Origin: JAEYKI01 sp036679405
Lineage (GTDB): Bacteria; Bacillota; Clostridia; Christensenellales; Christensenellaceae
Length of the DNA: 47,180 bases
NCBI GenBank assembly: GCA_036679405.1
Contig: JAVBVZ010000029.1
Location: 1-47,180 of the forward strand
Direction: 5' to 3'
Part shown: piece after piece, positions 39,732-47,069 of the stretch
How the letters are laid out: every line of letters starts with the position of its first letter
Numbering within the stretch: position 1 is the stretch's first letter
Notes under the pieces: model-generated
Seen by the model: only the letters and a program-made list of their open reading frames with translations
Databases searched by the model: none
Told to the model about the DNA's origin: nothing
Made by a program: the position numbers and the translations under genes

Positions 39732-40187
39732 TTATGACAAAAAGTCAAAAACCTCATGAAAATCGTTTTCAAAGATAAAAAGTTTTTTCGACAGCTTTTT
39801 AAACAGTTTATTGATGGACCGGACCGCCTTGCGGTAATCCTTGAAAGAGAAGAATTTCCCGTCCGTCTGGCTGTCCAGGTTATCGAACATATATATTTTT
39901 TCAGAAAGGATCTCAAGCAGCAATTTTAAGGAGTCGGAAAATGAAAAGTACAGCAATTTATAAGAACCAATGCCCTGGGGAAGGGCAAGCAGTTCGCTTT
40001 GGATCTTCAGCGCCGAATCGTTTAAGTCGGCGCACATTTTTTGGGCATCTTTCACATTGGCTTTATTGAAGATACCTTTTGAAGAAGCTTTTTCATCTTC
40101 AAACTGCTGTATTTTTAAAAGGCCGGCTACAATGTTGTCGCTGAAATCCGTGGCCAGAAGATGCAATCTTTTTTCGTTGTCGTTCAA
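39732..40187 (-). CDS. Helical hypothetical protein
   Basis: 151 residues if started at TTG 40187, six bases after AGAGGTG; a GTG at 40196 falls within the SD itself. All-helical composition with Lys/Asp/Phe-rich stretches (NKLFKKLSKKLFIFENDF). No transmembrane segment or known family. It looks chromosomal. Function unknown. Confidence 0.6.
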   Translation of the reverse strand: MNDNEKRLHLLATDFSDNIVAGLLKIQQFEDEKASSKGIFNKANVKDAQKMCADLNDSALKIQSELLALPQGIGSYKLLYFSFSDSLKLLLEILSEKIYMFDNLDSQTDGKFFSFKDYRKAVRSINKLFKKLSKKLFIFENDFHEVFDFLS

Positions 40188-40519
40188 AACAAACACCTCT
40201 TTTCAATAAAATATGTATCGTGCTTTTAAAAGCCGCGCCCCGGCTCTTGAGGAATGCTTAAGAGCTCTGCGTTTCCCGGCTGCTTTGGGGGGCTTGCTGA
40301 GCCGCCTGCCAAAAGGCGGAAGGGAAAAAGCGGGCAATAAAACAATCTTTAAAACGGTTCCAATTTTGTTTAATCATACACTAAAACGGCCCATTAATCA
40401 ACAAAATGAAGGCGCTGTTTTGCCGCGCAGGGATGCGCGGGCGTCAGTGGGCCGCCCGCCGCCGCCCCTTTAAGGAAAAAAAAGGAATAAAGAGCAAATA
40501 ATAGGGCTACATGAAGTTA
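40188..40519. other. Intergenic region without supported gene
   Basis: About 330 bases before the next promoter. A reading frame at 40213-40473 has no SD and biased Arg/Pro-rich composition, and I do not accept it. A GCTCTT/AAGAGC hairpin lies near 40248-40270 and a small CCGCCT/AGGCGG one near 40304. No other structure seen. Confidence 0.4.
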
Positions 40520-40548
40520 TTGCATGGAAAATTGATTCACTGTATAAT
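40520..40548 (+). promoter_or_regulatory. Sigma-A-type promoter of the zinc-ribbon/MORN gene
   Basis: TTGCAT (40520-40525), 17-base spacer and TATAAT (40543-40548), 134 bases before the start at 40682. The gap to the gene holds nothing else recognised. Confidence 0.6.
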
Positions 40549-40681
40549 AAAAGTGAAACCATCATCTTTTTTTAAACCTGAAAAAAACATCTGCGTATGC
40601 GTTAAAATGAATGAATCTGCCAAAAGCATAAAGAAATTTTTTAAAGCCGATTGTATGTAAGGAAAACGAAAGGAGCATATT

Positions 40682-42241
40682 ATGACTTATTGCCCAAAAT
40701 GCGGTCAATGGAGCGAGGAAGGCAGCGCTTTTTGCGCGAATTGCGGAAACCCCCTGAGCCCTGCAGAGCAAAAGCCGGAAGGGGCCTGCCCCAAGTGCGG
40801 GCAGCAAAACGAGGAAGGCAGCGCTTTTTGCGTAAGTTGCGGAAGTCCTTTGAGCCCCGGGGAGCAAAAGCCGGAAGGGCTTTGCCCCAAGTGTGGAAAG
40901 CAGAACCCGGAAAACAGCGCTTTTTGCGTGAATTGCGGCGCACCTTTGAGGAGCGCGGAGGAAAAGCCTACCCCTGCGGCAGCTTTTTCCGCGCCGTCCT
41001 ATGCCACGCCCGCGGCCGCTCCGGACGGCGGCATGCAGAGCAAATCCAAAAAGGGGCTCATGATCGGCATTATTGCGGCGGCCGCCGCGGCGGTGGTGCT
41101 GATCTTTATTTTTGCCGTGGGTACGCCAGTCACCGGCGTATGGTATGACACGACCAACGGAGCCGTTTTGGAATTTGCCGGCGGCGACAATGTTTACAGC
41201 TATACGGCACAGGATACGCAAAGCGGAAAATATGAATACAATAAGCTGAGCGGAGAAGGGCGGCTTGCCCTGGGCGGCCAGATATACAGTTTTGTGGTGG
41301 TGAAAGACAAGCTCAACTTGCAGAACGCGGGCATATACCTGCGGGCGGCCGACACGTTTGATGTTGAGCAGTTTTTAAACGGCACGTCCGCTTCCGCCCC
41401 CATCCCCGAAGAAACGGCCCAGCCTACGCAGGAAGTTCCGGTTGAATCCCCTCCGGCTGAAGAAACGGAGGTGGCGGAAGAACTGCCGCTAACGCTGTCT
41501 TTTGCGTTTGGAGAGGCTGACGGAACCTATTCCGGAGAAATGACGGGCGGCCTGCCGAACGGGCAGGGAACCTTTACGGTGATCAATGAGGACGACCTTT
41601 CCTGGATATACGTAGGCATGTGGGTGGACGGACATTTCAGCGGGGAAGGCGTGCGGACCTGGGACGACGGTTACTCCCGGGGCGGCACCTATGCAGGCGA
41701 CCAGGTCAACGGCACGGGCTGGCAGGCCTGGGACGGAAATACGGAATATGAGGGCAGCTATGCGGATTCGGAATTCAACGGGCAGGGGACTTTGTATAAC
41801 CGTTACGGAACATTAATATACAGCGGGGCGTTTGTAAACGGCCTGATGCAGGAAAGCGCGGAAGCGCGGTCTGCGCGCGTAGAAGCATTTAAGGCGCAAT
41901 GCGCCGAGTACCCCTTCCAGGACGTGTTTTCCGCCTGTGAAAACGACATTGAGCTTTTTGTCCAGATGACGGGAACGGTTTATGATGTGGACGAGGCGGA
42001 CTATGGAAATGAAAGCAACCCCGCCTGGGTATATTTGGAGCTGCCGCCGGGAGAAGACGGCCAAATGAATTATGTGACCGTGCGTTACTGGATGAGTGAA
42101 GGCGAAGTGCTGCCCATGACCGGAGAAGAGGTCATTTTATGGGGCACAACGCGGGAATATTACGAATATGAAGATGAAAGCGGCAATATGTGGTGGGAGC
42201 CTGTTATTGAGGCGTGGACCATAGAACCCGCGGGCGAATAA
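40682..42241 (+). CDS. Membrane protein with three zinc ribbons and MORN repeats
   Basis: 519 residues. Three nearly identical zinc ribbons with period 32 (Cys 4/7/18/21, 36/39/50/53, 68/71/82/85) lead into a Pro/Ala linker, one membrane segment (about 121-143, GLMIGIIAAAAAAVVLIFIF), a small beta domain, a Glu/Pro linker, and MORN-type repeats (about 288-390: GTYSGEMTGGLPNGQGTF, EGSYADSEFNGQGTLYN). The final 110 residues look like a beta-barrel. Zinc ribbons should be cytoplasmic and MORN outside. The GC-rich codon use fits the host, not the phage. Confidence 0.75.
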   Translation: MTYCPKCGQWSEEGSAFCANCGNPLSPAEQKPEGACPKCGQQNEEGSAFCVSCGSPLSPGEQKPEGLCPKCGKQNPENSAFCVNCGAPLRSAEEKPTPAAAFSAPSYATPAAAPDGGMQSKSKKGLMIGIIAAAAAAVVLIFIFAVGTPVTGVWYDTTNGAVLEFAGGDNVYSYTAQDTQSGKYEYNKLSGEGRLALGGQIYSFVVVKDKLNLQNAGIYLRAADTFDVEQFLNGTSASAPIPEETAQPTQEVPVESPPAEETEVAEELPLTLSFAFGEADGTYSGEMTGGLPNGQGTFTVINEDDLSWIYVGMWVDGHFSGEGVRTWDDGYSRGGTYAGDQVNGTGWQAWDGNTEYEGSYADSEFNGQGTLYNRYGTLIYSGAFVNGLMQESAEARSARVEAFKAQCAEYPFQDVFSACENDIELFVQMTGTVYDVDEADYGNESNPAWVYLELPPGEDGQMNYVTVRYWMSEGEVLPMTGEEVILWGTTREYYEYEDESGNMWWEPVIEAWTIEPAGE

Positions 42242-42244
42242 AAA

Positions 42245-42278
42245 AACAAAAAAGGGGCGGCGTGCCGCCTCTTTTTTG
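42245..42278. terminator. Bidirectional terminator
   Basis: GGGGCGGC (42254-42261) pairs with GCCGCCTC (42264-42271) around GT with one G-U; A run before and T run after. It lies between genes converging at 42241 and 42300. Confidence 0.75.
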
Positions 42279-42299
42279 TTGCGGGATATAAAAATTTTT

Positions 42300-42971
42300 T
42301 TACCCCGGCCGCATGGAAAGCCGCGCTTTGCACGGGCGGGAGAGGATATCTGCCGCCGCCGCACCGGAAGAAAGCCAGGATGAAACTTCCCCGCCCTCCA
42401 GCAGGAGCGGCATGCGGCTGTGCAGCGGGGAGACCCATTGATTGGCGCCGGTGGTCAAAATGACAAAAGCGGGCGGCGCTTCGCTTTTTGGAGCGGAAAG
42501 TTCTGCGCCAAAAAAGCCCGCCATATACAAAACGGAGCTTTGGGGGCTGCAAAGAAGGTATTTTCCTTTGGGAAGGGGAGCGTCCGCCGGGCCGGGAGCA
42601 AAAGAGTCTGCGTAATCAAAAAGCGTAGGCTCTTTTTTGGGGGCGCCGTGGGCCCATTCGTAAAACCCGGTGGCGGCAACGGCGCAGCGCCGGGACAGCA
42701 GGGAGGGGCGGAAAAGCTTTTTTTCCATTGCGGTCTCGCTGCGCGCGTTTATAATAAGGCCTTTTTCGTCCCAGCGGGGAAACCCCCAGCGCATCAAAAA
42801 AGGCTGCGCGTCCCGGCCGGCCAGTACGGGGACGGTATCTGAAGGGAAGATCTCTCCCGTTTTCATTTGTGCAAGCGTTTTTGTACGGGCATATTTTTGG
42901 TTGATTTCAGCTATGATCTCTTTAAAGTCTGCACCGCCGTCTTCAAAATTTATGGCGTACCTTCCGCACAT
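42300..42971 (-). CDS. SRAP-family abasic-site protein (YedK/HMCES)
   Basis: 223 residues. The start at 42971 gives MCGRYAI, and the SRAP family needs Cys2 as the residue that crosslinks to abasic sites; AAAGGAAT is the SD. Further family marks are WGFPRWDEKG, INARSETAMEKK (Asn and Glu), GFYEWAHG and SPLHSRMPLLL (His). It forms a covalent protein-DNA link at abasic sites in single-stranded DNA and shields them. It is probably chromosomal, between the MORN gene and the phage remnant. Confidence 0.93.
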   Translation of the reverse strand: MCGRYAINFEDGGADFKEIIAEINQKYARTKTLAQMKTGEIFPSDTVPVLAGRDAQPFLMRWGFPRWDEKGLIINARSETAMEKKLFRPSLLSRRCAVAATGFYEWAHGAPKKEPTLFDYADSFAPGPADAPLPKGKYLLCSPQSSVLYMAGFFGAELSAPKSEAPPAFVILTTGANQWVSPLHSRMPLLLEGGEVSSWLSSGAAAADILSRPCKARLSMRPG

Positions 42972-43033
42972 TGAAATTATTCCTTTCTTTGGAGCCGGGA
43001 TTAAAAAAACAGGCAAAAGCCTGCCAAAAGTAT

Positions 43034-43504
43034 TTACCGTTTTTCAATGCCAAAAGGGTCAAAGCGCAGGCAGAACCCCTTGTATGTTACGGACGGGCCG
43101 CATATCTGCGCATAGAGGCAGAGGCCTGTTTTAAAAAACACCTCGGTGATCTCCAAATATTCCGCAAAGTCAAAAAAAGACCGGCAGCCTGTTTCATATG
43201 CCGCGATCAGTTTATCCGGCGGCATACAGCTTTTGAGCATCAGCCGGTCGGCCAGGAGTTCGTATTTATGCTGGACGGCCGGGGGCATCTGGGGCAGATC
43301 GTACACGCAGCTTTCATGGTGCTTTATTTCATGCAGGGCATGGACGTTCCATTCGTGCGGGTCTTCAATGGCGGAACTCACCGCAGCCACCGCCAGGCAG
43401 CCTTCCGTTCGGTAATATGCGGCCTTTATATTTGATTTGAATGCAAAGTCAACAAGCGTCACCCCACTGTTGTACGCTTCCTGCTCAATCAATTCGCGTA
43501 ACAT
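43034..43504 (-). CDS. immA: ImmA/IrrE-type metallopeptidase
   Basis: 156 residues from ATG 43504 (SD AAGGGG). ALHEIKHHES holds HExxH (58-62) and KYELLADRLML supplies the third ligand Glu, as in the ImmA/IrrE (DUF955) family. ImmA cleaves ImmR-type repressors in ICEBs1 and phi105. Here it follows an ImmR-like repressor gene on the same strand, a textbook pair. Its likely substrate region, the repressor tail, is also present in the repressor of the intact prophage. Confidence 0.85.
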   Translation of the reverse strand: MLRELIEQEAYNSGVTLVDFAFKSNIKAAYYRTEGCLAVAAVSSAIEDPHEWNVHALHEIKHHESCVYDLPQMPPAVQHKYELLADRLMLKSCMPPDKLIAAYETGCRSFFDFAEYLEITEVFFKTGLCLYAQICGPSVTYKGFCLRFDPFGIEKR

Positions 43505-43561
43505 TGACAACCCCTTTTTTTGTCTATTATAACCTGTTTTGCTGTACGGATATTGGTACTG

Positions 43562-43879
43562 CTATTTTGATTTTTTTGCGTATTTTGCGCGCACGAATTC
43601 TTTGAACTGCTCGATTTCTTCTATGGCTTCGGGCGGAAGATCGCTGTAATCCGTTTCGGAAGAGAGGGCGAAGACTTCCCCTTCCGGCGATGTGTCGCGG
43701 CCCAAAAGGTAATCCGTAGTTGTATGGTACAGCTCGGAAAGTTTGAGCAGCAGTTCCGGGCCGGGCCGGGTTGCGCCCCGCTCCCACTGGCTCACCGCCG
43801 TCTGGTTTACAAAGAGAAGTTCGGCGACCTGTTTTTGGGAATATCCAAATTTTTTTCTTAATTCTTTAAACCGGTTCAT
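43562..43879 (-). CDS. immR: XRE-family repressor (ImmR-like)
   Basis: 105 residues, HTH at about 8-60 (SQKQVAELLFVNQTAVSQWE, then TTDYLLGR), tail at 68-105 (EVFALSS, DLPPEA, QFKEFVR). SD AGGAG just upstream of 43879. It is divergent from the XRE gene at 44023 with a 143-base gap of TACTA/TAGTA half-sites. The tail matches that of the prophage repressor at 3029 in 30 of 38 residues although the HTH halves differ. ImmA next to it should inactivate it. Confidence 0.85.
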   Translation of the reverse strand: MNRFKELRKKFGYSQKQVAELLFVNQTAVSQWERGATRPGPELLLKLSELYHTTTDYLLGRDTSPEGEVFALSSETDYSDLPPEAIEEIEQFKEFVRAKYAKKSK

Positions 43880-44022
43880 AGCGGCTCCTTTTTTATTATA
43901 ATAGTAGTTTTATTCATATTTTGCAACATATTTTTATATAATAGTAGAAAAGCTACTTGACATTTAATATAAATACTACTATTATGTAAAATAAAGTAGC
44001 AATACTACTAAAAAGGAGAGCC
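43880..44022. promoter_or_regulatory. Divergent operator region
   Basis: Repeated TAGTA(G)/(C)TACTA half-sites occur near 43905, 43943, 43973, 43978 and 44004. TTGACA (43957-43962) lies between the divergent repressor and XRE genes. The half-site is the same as in the 39117-39159 palindrome. Confidence 0.5.
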
Positions 44023-44232
44023 ATGAATACAATACGGAACCACAGGAAAAAGCTGCGCCTAACGCAAAGCGCGCTTGCGCAAAAAATGGGCACGGACCAA
44101 ACGGCAATCAGCAAATGGGAACGGGGGCAGGCCATGCCTCGTGCTGAAAAGCTGCCCGCGCTGGCGCGGGTGCTGCATTGCAGGATAGACGACCTTTACG
44201 CCGGGCCGGAAGAAAAGGAAGGCGGCGTATGA
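44023..44232 (+). CDS. Small XRE regulator (Cro-like)
   Basis: 69 residues, start 44023 behind AAAGGAG. An almost complete XRE fold (RKKLRLTQSALAQKMGTDQT, AISKWERGQAMPRAEKLPAL) with a short acidic end. Divergent from the repressor, as Cro is from CI. It overlaps the glucosaminidase start by four bases (ATGA). Confidence 0.8.
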   Translation: MNTIRNHRKKLRLTQSALAQKMGTDQTAISKWERGQAMPRAEKLPALARVLHCRIDDLYAGPEEKEGGV

Positions 44233-44774
44233 AAAGGGTTAAAATGCGCCCCTTAAGCCCGGTGTGGTGGCTGCGCGGTTTTGGGATCACGCTGCTCGTT
44301 GTGGCGCTTGCCGCCCTGGCCCCGGGAACGTCCTACGCGCGCGGATGCACCCGCCTTACTTGCGACCCGGCGCAGCCCTGCCGCCTTTCGGCCGGAGGCT
44401 ATGAAGTGCTTTTGGAAGGAACAAAGCTGGAAGGCCTGGGCCGCACGCTGGAAGCGGGCGAGAAGCTGTACCAAGTGAACGGGCTGTTTGTGGCGGCGGT
44501 CGCGGCGCACGAATCCGGCTGGGGAGAAAGCCGTTTGGCCCGGGAGCAAAACAACCTGGGCGGAATAAAAGGCGCGGAGGGCTACCGGGATTTTGACACG
44601 CGGGAGATCTGCGTTTTGTACATGTTTTCCCTTTTTGACCGGCGCTACATAAGCCGGGGACGGGAAAGCGTTTCGGATATAGGCGCGCTTTACTGCGGGA
44701 CGGACGGATGGGCCGAAAGCGTGGAGGATATTTTAAAGGATTTTGTCCAAAGCGCGAGGGAGACCATGGACTGA
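44229..44774 (+). CDS. Secreted/anchored glucosaminidase-like hydrolase
   Basis: 181 residues. Signal peptide or anchor at about 12-37 (LRGFGITLLVVALAALAPG, then SYARG). The catalytic part (about 85-181) shows VAAVAAHESGWGESRLAREQ with the likely catalytic Glu, NNLGGIKGAEGYRDFD and a later GALYCGTDGWAESV, the glucosaminidase/lysozyme-like pattern. It sits in an early operon directly after a Cro-like gene, which is unusual for a lysin; a role in wall passage or sporulation-type remodelling is possible. Confidence 0.75.
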   Translation: MKRVKMRPLSPVWWLRGFGITLLVVALAALAPGTSYARGCTRLTCDPAQPCRLSAGGYEVLLEGTKLEGLGRTLEAGEKLYQVNGLFVAAVAAHESGWGESRLAREQNNLGGIKGAEGYRDFDTREICVLYMFSLFDRRYISRGRESVSDIGALYCGTDGWAESVEDILKDFVQSARETMD

Positions 44775-44790
44775 AAGAAGGAGAAAACGT

Positions 44791-44982
44791 ATGAAAATAG
44801 TTTGGGAAATCTACGGCCCCGCCGAGCTGACCGTTCAGAAGGCCGCGGCGCTCTGCCGCGCGGGGCTTGAGCTTGATATGCGGGACGGGAATATTTTTGC
44901 CATGATGGAAGTCGGAAACCTGATGGAAGAGGAGGCGGAGCAATGCAGTACAAAACCTGCGAATACTGCCAAAGCCACTTAG
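44791..44982 (+). CDS. Small hypothetical protein
   Basis: 63 residues starting MKIVWEIYGPAELTVQKAAA behind AAGGAG. Acidic middle (MMEVGNLMEEEAEQ). No family recognised; small proteins of this kind are common in phage early operons. Its last 40 bases overlap the next small gene. Confidence 0.55.
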   Translation: MKIVWEIYGPAELTVQKAAALCRAGLELDMRDGNIFAMMEVGNLMEEEAEQCSTKPANTAKAT

Positions 44983-45086
44983 ACCCGGGCGAAACCTGCG
45001 ACTGCCGGGAGGCGCAAAAAGAGCGCGGGCGGACAAAAGAGAAAAAAGGGCGGGAGAAGAAACACAAAAAGAAAAGCCGCCAGTAA
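44943..45086 (+). CDS. Small Cys-pair, Lys/Arg-rich protein
   Basis: 47 residues, start 44943 behind GAGGCGGAG. MQYKTCEYCQSHLDPGETCD gives CxxC and CxC pairs, so one zinc site; the rest is almost all Lys, Arg and Glu. It overlaps the previous gene in another frame. Probably a nucleic-acid-binding mini-protein. Confidence 0.5.
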   Translation: MQYKTCEYCQSHLDPGETCDCREAQKERGRTKEKKGREKKHKKKSRQ

Positions 45087-45155
45087 GGCGGCCGGGCCCA
45101 AAACATATGTTTGCAGCGCATATAGCGGAAAACAGGCATATTTGCAAAGGAAGTG

Positions 45156-45362
45156 GTGAGCGTGCAGGAGTGCACATGCGCAATGTGCCGTGGTTACGGC
45201 GGAGATACGGACGACTACGGCAGCGAAGAAGACGAACGGGAAGAGGAGGAGACGCCGCCTTTTCAGGAAAAAAGGGGCACCAGGGAAAGGCGGTGGGATA
45301 AAGATGGCGCGTCCAATCAAAGAGGGCATTTCTTATTTTCCGATGGACGTGGGGTTTTTTGA
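45156..45362 (+). CDS. Small acidic protein with Cys pairs (tentative)
   Basis: 68 residues from GTG 45156 (SD AAAGG; 45153 and 45162 are alternatives). CTCAMCRG near the start, then an acidic run (SEEDEREEEE), then a basic part that overlaps the DnaD-like gene start by 59 bases. The first 45 residues look coding; the overlap makes the C-terminus doubtful. Confidence 0.4.
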   Translation: MSVQECTCAMCRGYGGDTDDYGSEEDEREEEETPPFQEKRGTRERRWDKDGASNQRGHFLFSDGRGVF

Positions 45363-46056
45363 AGACAGCAAAATAAAAATACTGCGCGCACGGTTCGGCG
45401 CGGACGGCGTGGCGGTATACCTTTACTATATTTGCAAAATATACGGGGATAAAGGCTATTTTTTAAAGGTTGACGAGGATTTTGACTACACTATGTCCTT
45501 AGACCTTGGGATGAGCGTAACAAAAATAGCGCAGATACGCAGATTCCTGCTGGAACGGTCACTGTTTGAAGACACACTTTTCCGGCCGGACAATGTGCTC
45601 AGTGCGCGCAGCATACAAAGCCGCTATCAAAGCGCCAAAAAGGGCGGCAGGCGGCAGATTGGGGTGCTTGCAAAATACTGGCTTTTGGATGCGGGCGAGA
45701 CGGAAAGCTTTATTGAGCTGCGCGGTCCGGGGCGTTTATCCGCAAAAAACCCGGGTGAATCACGGAAAAACGCGGATAAAACTGAAAAAAACGCCCCAAA
45801 GGAAAGCAAAGAAAATAAAAAAGGTGATGATGGGGGATGCGCTTTTTTAGATTTTTTAAAAGACTTCACGGACACGTTTTATGCGCCCAACCGTATCCAG
45901 AAAGAAAACCTGGCCATGCTGTTTGAAAGCCACGGGGCGCTCAATATGTTTGAAGCGCTGGAAGAAACGGGGCGGCGCAACGCGCGCGACCCCATTGCCT
46001 ATATGCGAAAGGTGCTGCGGACACTGCAAATGCAGGAAGAAGAAGCGGGGGAATAA
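45304..46056 (+). CDS. DUF4373/DnaD-like replication protein (second copy)
   Basis: 250 residues, start 45304 (MARPIKEGISYFPMDVGFFE). Residues about 1-110 are the DUF4373/Lin1244 domain (GADGVAVYLYYICKIYGDKG, YTMSLDLGMS). A Lys/Glu/Asn-rich linker (about 160-185) and a DnaD-like C-terminus (FTDTFYAPNRIQKENLAMLF) follow. Same domain order as the protein at 12197-12946, but diverged, with GC-rich codons. It presumably began replication of the remnant element. Confidence 0.78.
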   Translation: MARPIKEGISYFPMDVGFFEDSKIKILRARFGADGVAVYLYYICKIYGDKGYFLKVDEDFDYTMSLDLGMSVTKIAQIRRFLLERSLFEDTLFRPDNVLSARSIQSRYQSAKKGGRRQIGVLAKYWLLDAGETESFIELRGPGRLSAKNPGESRKNADKTEKNAPKESKENKKGDDGGCAFLDFLKDFTDTFYAPNRIQKENLAMLFESHGALNMFEALEETGRRNARDPIAYMRKVLRTLQMQEEEAGE

Positions 46057-46211
46057 AAAAAGAACCTGTGCAGGCTCCGGGGTACAATTAGAACAGCCAA
46101 TCTCCCTTCTGAAAAACTGCAACAGGCCCTGCCACTATAATAGGCTGGAAATGAACTGAATGCAATAGTCAAAAATAGTAAAATTTCTTGATTTAAGGAA
46201 AGGTGGATAAG

Positions 46212-46367
46212 ATGGAGAAAGCAAAGGTAATACGAGTAATAGAAACAATAACTGTGCGGGGAAAAGGAGATGAACGTGATCCGTGTCGTTTGGTAAAACA
46301 GTATTGGGATTTTAAGGGGATTCTTCTTGCAGAAAATGATGAACGTGAAAAGAATAGAAACGAGTGA
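46212..46367 (+). CDS. Small conserved-looking protein
   Basis: 51 residues, start 46212 behind AAGGAAAGGTGG. The sequence runs MEKAKVIRVIETITVRGKGD and ends CRLVKQYWDFKGILLAENDE-type, which looks like a small beta-beta-alpha fold. Ends one base before the stop of the convergent DUF4145 gene. Function unknown. Confidence 0.6.
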   Translation: MEKAKVIRVIETITVRGKGDERDPCRLVKQYWDFKGILLAENDEREKNRNE

Positions 46368-47030
46368 CTACTTATCAATACGTTGATTTTGCTTTTCAGC
46401 ATCTATGTTTATTATATCTTGATAGAGTTGTCTTTGTTCGTGACGGACAATATACCAGTCTCGGATGAGGTGTTCAATGAGAAGGATTAGCTTTTGAGCT
46501 TCGTTTGGATCTATGTCTATAATTAAATCAATGTCTTGTTGCATGTGTGCGCCAATGTTTCCAATGCGACGCACGCCATCTATTACTTTCCATTGATCAG
46601 GAGGAATTTTACCCTGCAATTCATTGATTTCGTCGTAAAGCGTATTTTTGGAAATTTTCCAAAAATCACGAATTATACCTTGCAAACAACGACGAGACAA
46701 GGTGGCAGAGGCTTTTGGGCTTAAAAATACAATAGAGCAGGCTTCTTCATAGTCTTGACGTACTGCATTTGGTACATATTCAGGGAATGATTTTGCAGTA
46801 GAGCGCGGATATACAGAAATTGATAATTCTTCTAAATCTTTAGAAAAACCATCTAAATAGATGCTGGTTTTACCGCAATGTTGGCATTTGGCAAAAGTTA
46901 ACAGGATGATCGGAGATGACATTTGAGAAGAAGAACGAGAGGCCTCACTAAAATTAATATAATGATTTGAAAAAGTTGCATGAGCTTTTGCAGTGAAAGC
47001 CTGACAAAAGGGGCATTGAAAACTTGACAT
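46368..47030 (-). CDS. DUF4145-domain protein with N-terminal zinc ribbon
   Basis: 220 residues from 47030 (SD GAGGTG). N-terminal CPFC and later CQHCG form a zinc ribbon (about 6-55). The DUF4145 domain follows: PNAVRQDYEEACSIVFLSPK, ATLSRRCLQGIIRDFW, GVRRIGNIGAHMQQD and LIEHLIRDWYIVR. DUF4145 is found alone or fused to restriction enzymes and in defence-type islands; its activity is not known to me. Next to an IS end it may be recently gained. Confidence 0.8.
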   Translation of the reverse strand: MSSFQCPFCQAFTAKAHATFSNHYINFSEASRSSSQMSSPIILLTFAKCQHCGKTSIYLDGFSKDLEELSISVYPRSTAKSFPEYVPNAVRQDYEEACSIVFLSPKASATLSRRCLQGIIRDFWKISKNTLYDEINELQGKIPPDQWKVIDGVRRIGNIGAHMQQDIDLIIDIDPNEAQKLILLIEHLIRDWYIVRHEQRQLYQDIINIDAEKQNQRIDK

Positions 47031-47069
47031 TAAAAGACACCTCACATAGGAGAAAAAATTAGCAGAGGG

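Larger units (their letters stand above)
43034..46056. mobile_element. Remnant phage-like element (immunity and early region)
   Basis: ImmA and ImmR-like genes leftward, then divergent XRE, a secreted glucosaminidase, small proteins and a DUF4373/DnaD-like gene. No integrase, terminase, head or tail gene is within the window, so this is a remnant or the edge of a compact element. GC-rich throughout, unlike the AT-rich cargo of the intact prophage, which suggests long residence in the host. Confidence 0.6.

Noticed and set aside
40213..40473. Plus-strand frame of 86 codons
   Set aside because: No SD, Arg/Pro-rich biased end, overlaps the likely control region of neighbouring genes.
42420..42842. 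Plus-strand frame of 140 codons opposite the SRAP gene
   Set aside because: Antisense shadow of a gene with complete SRAP motifs.
45107..45301. Arg-rich frame of 64 codons before the DnaD-like gene
   Set aside because: No SD and Arg/Gly-biased composition, an out-of-frame reading of the acidic small gene at 45156.
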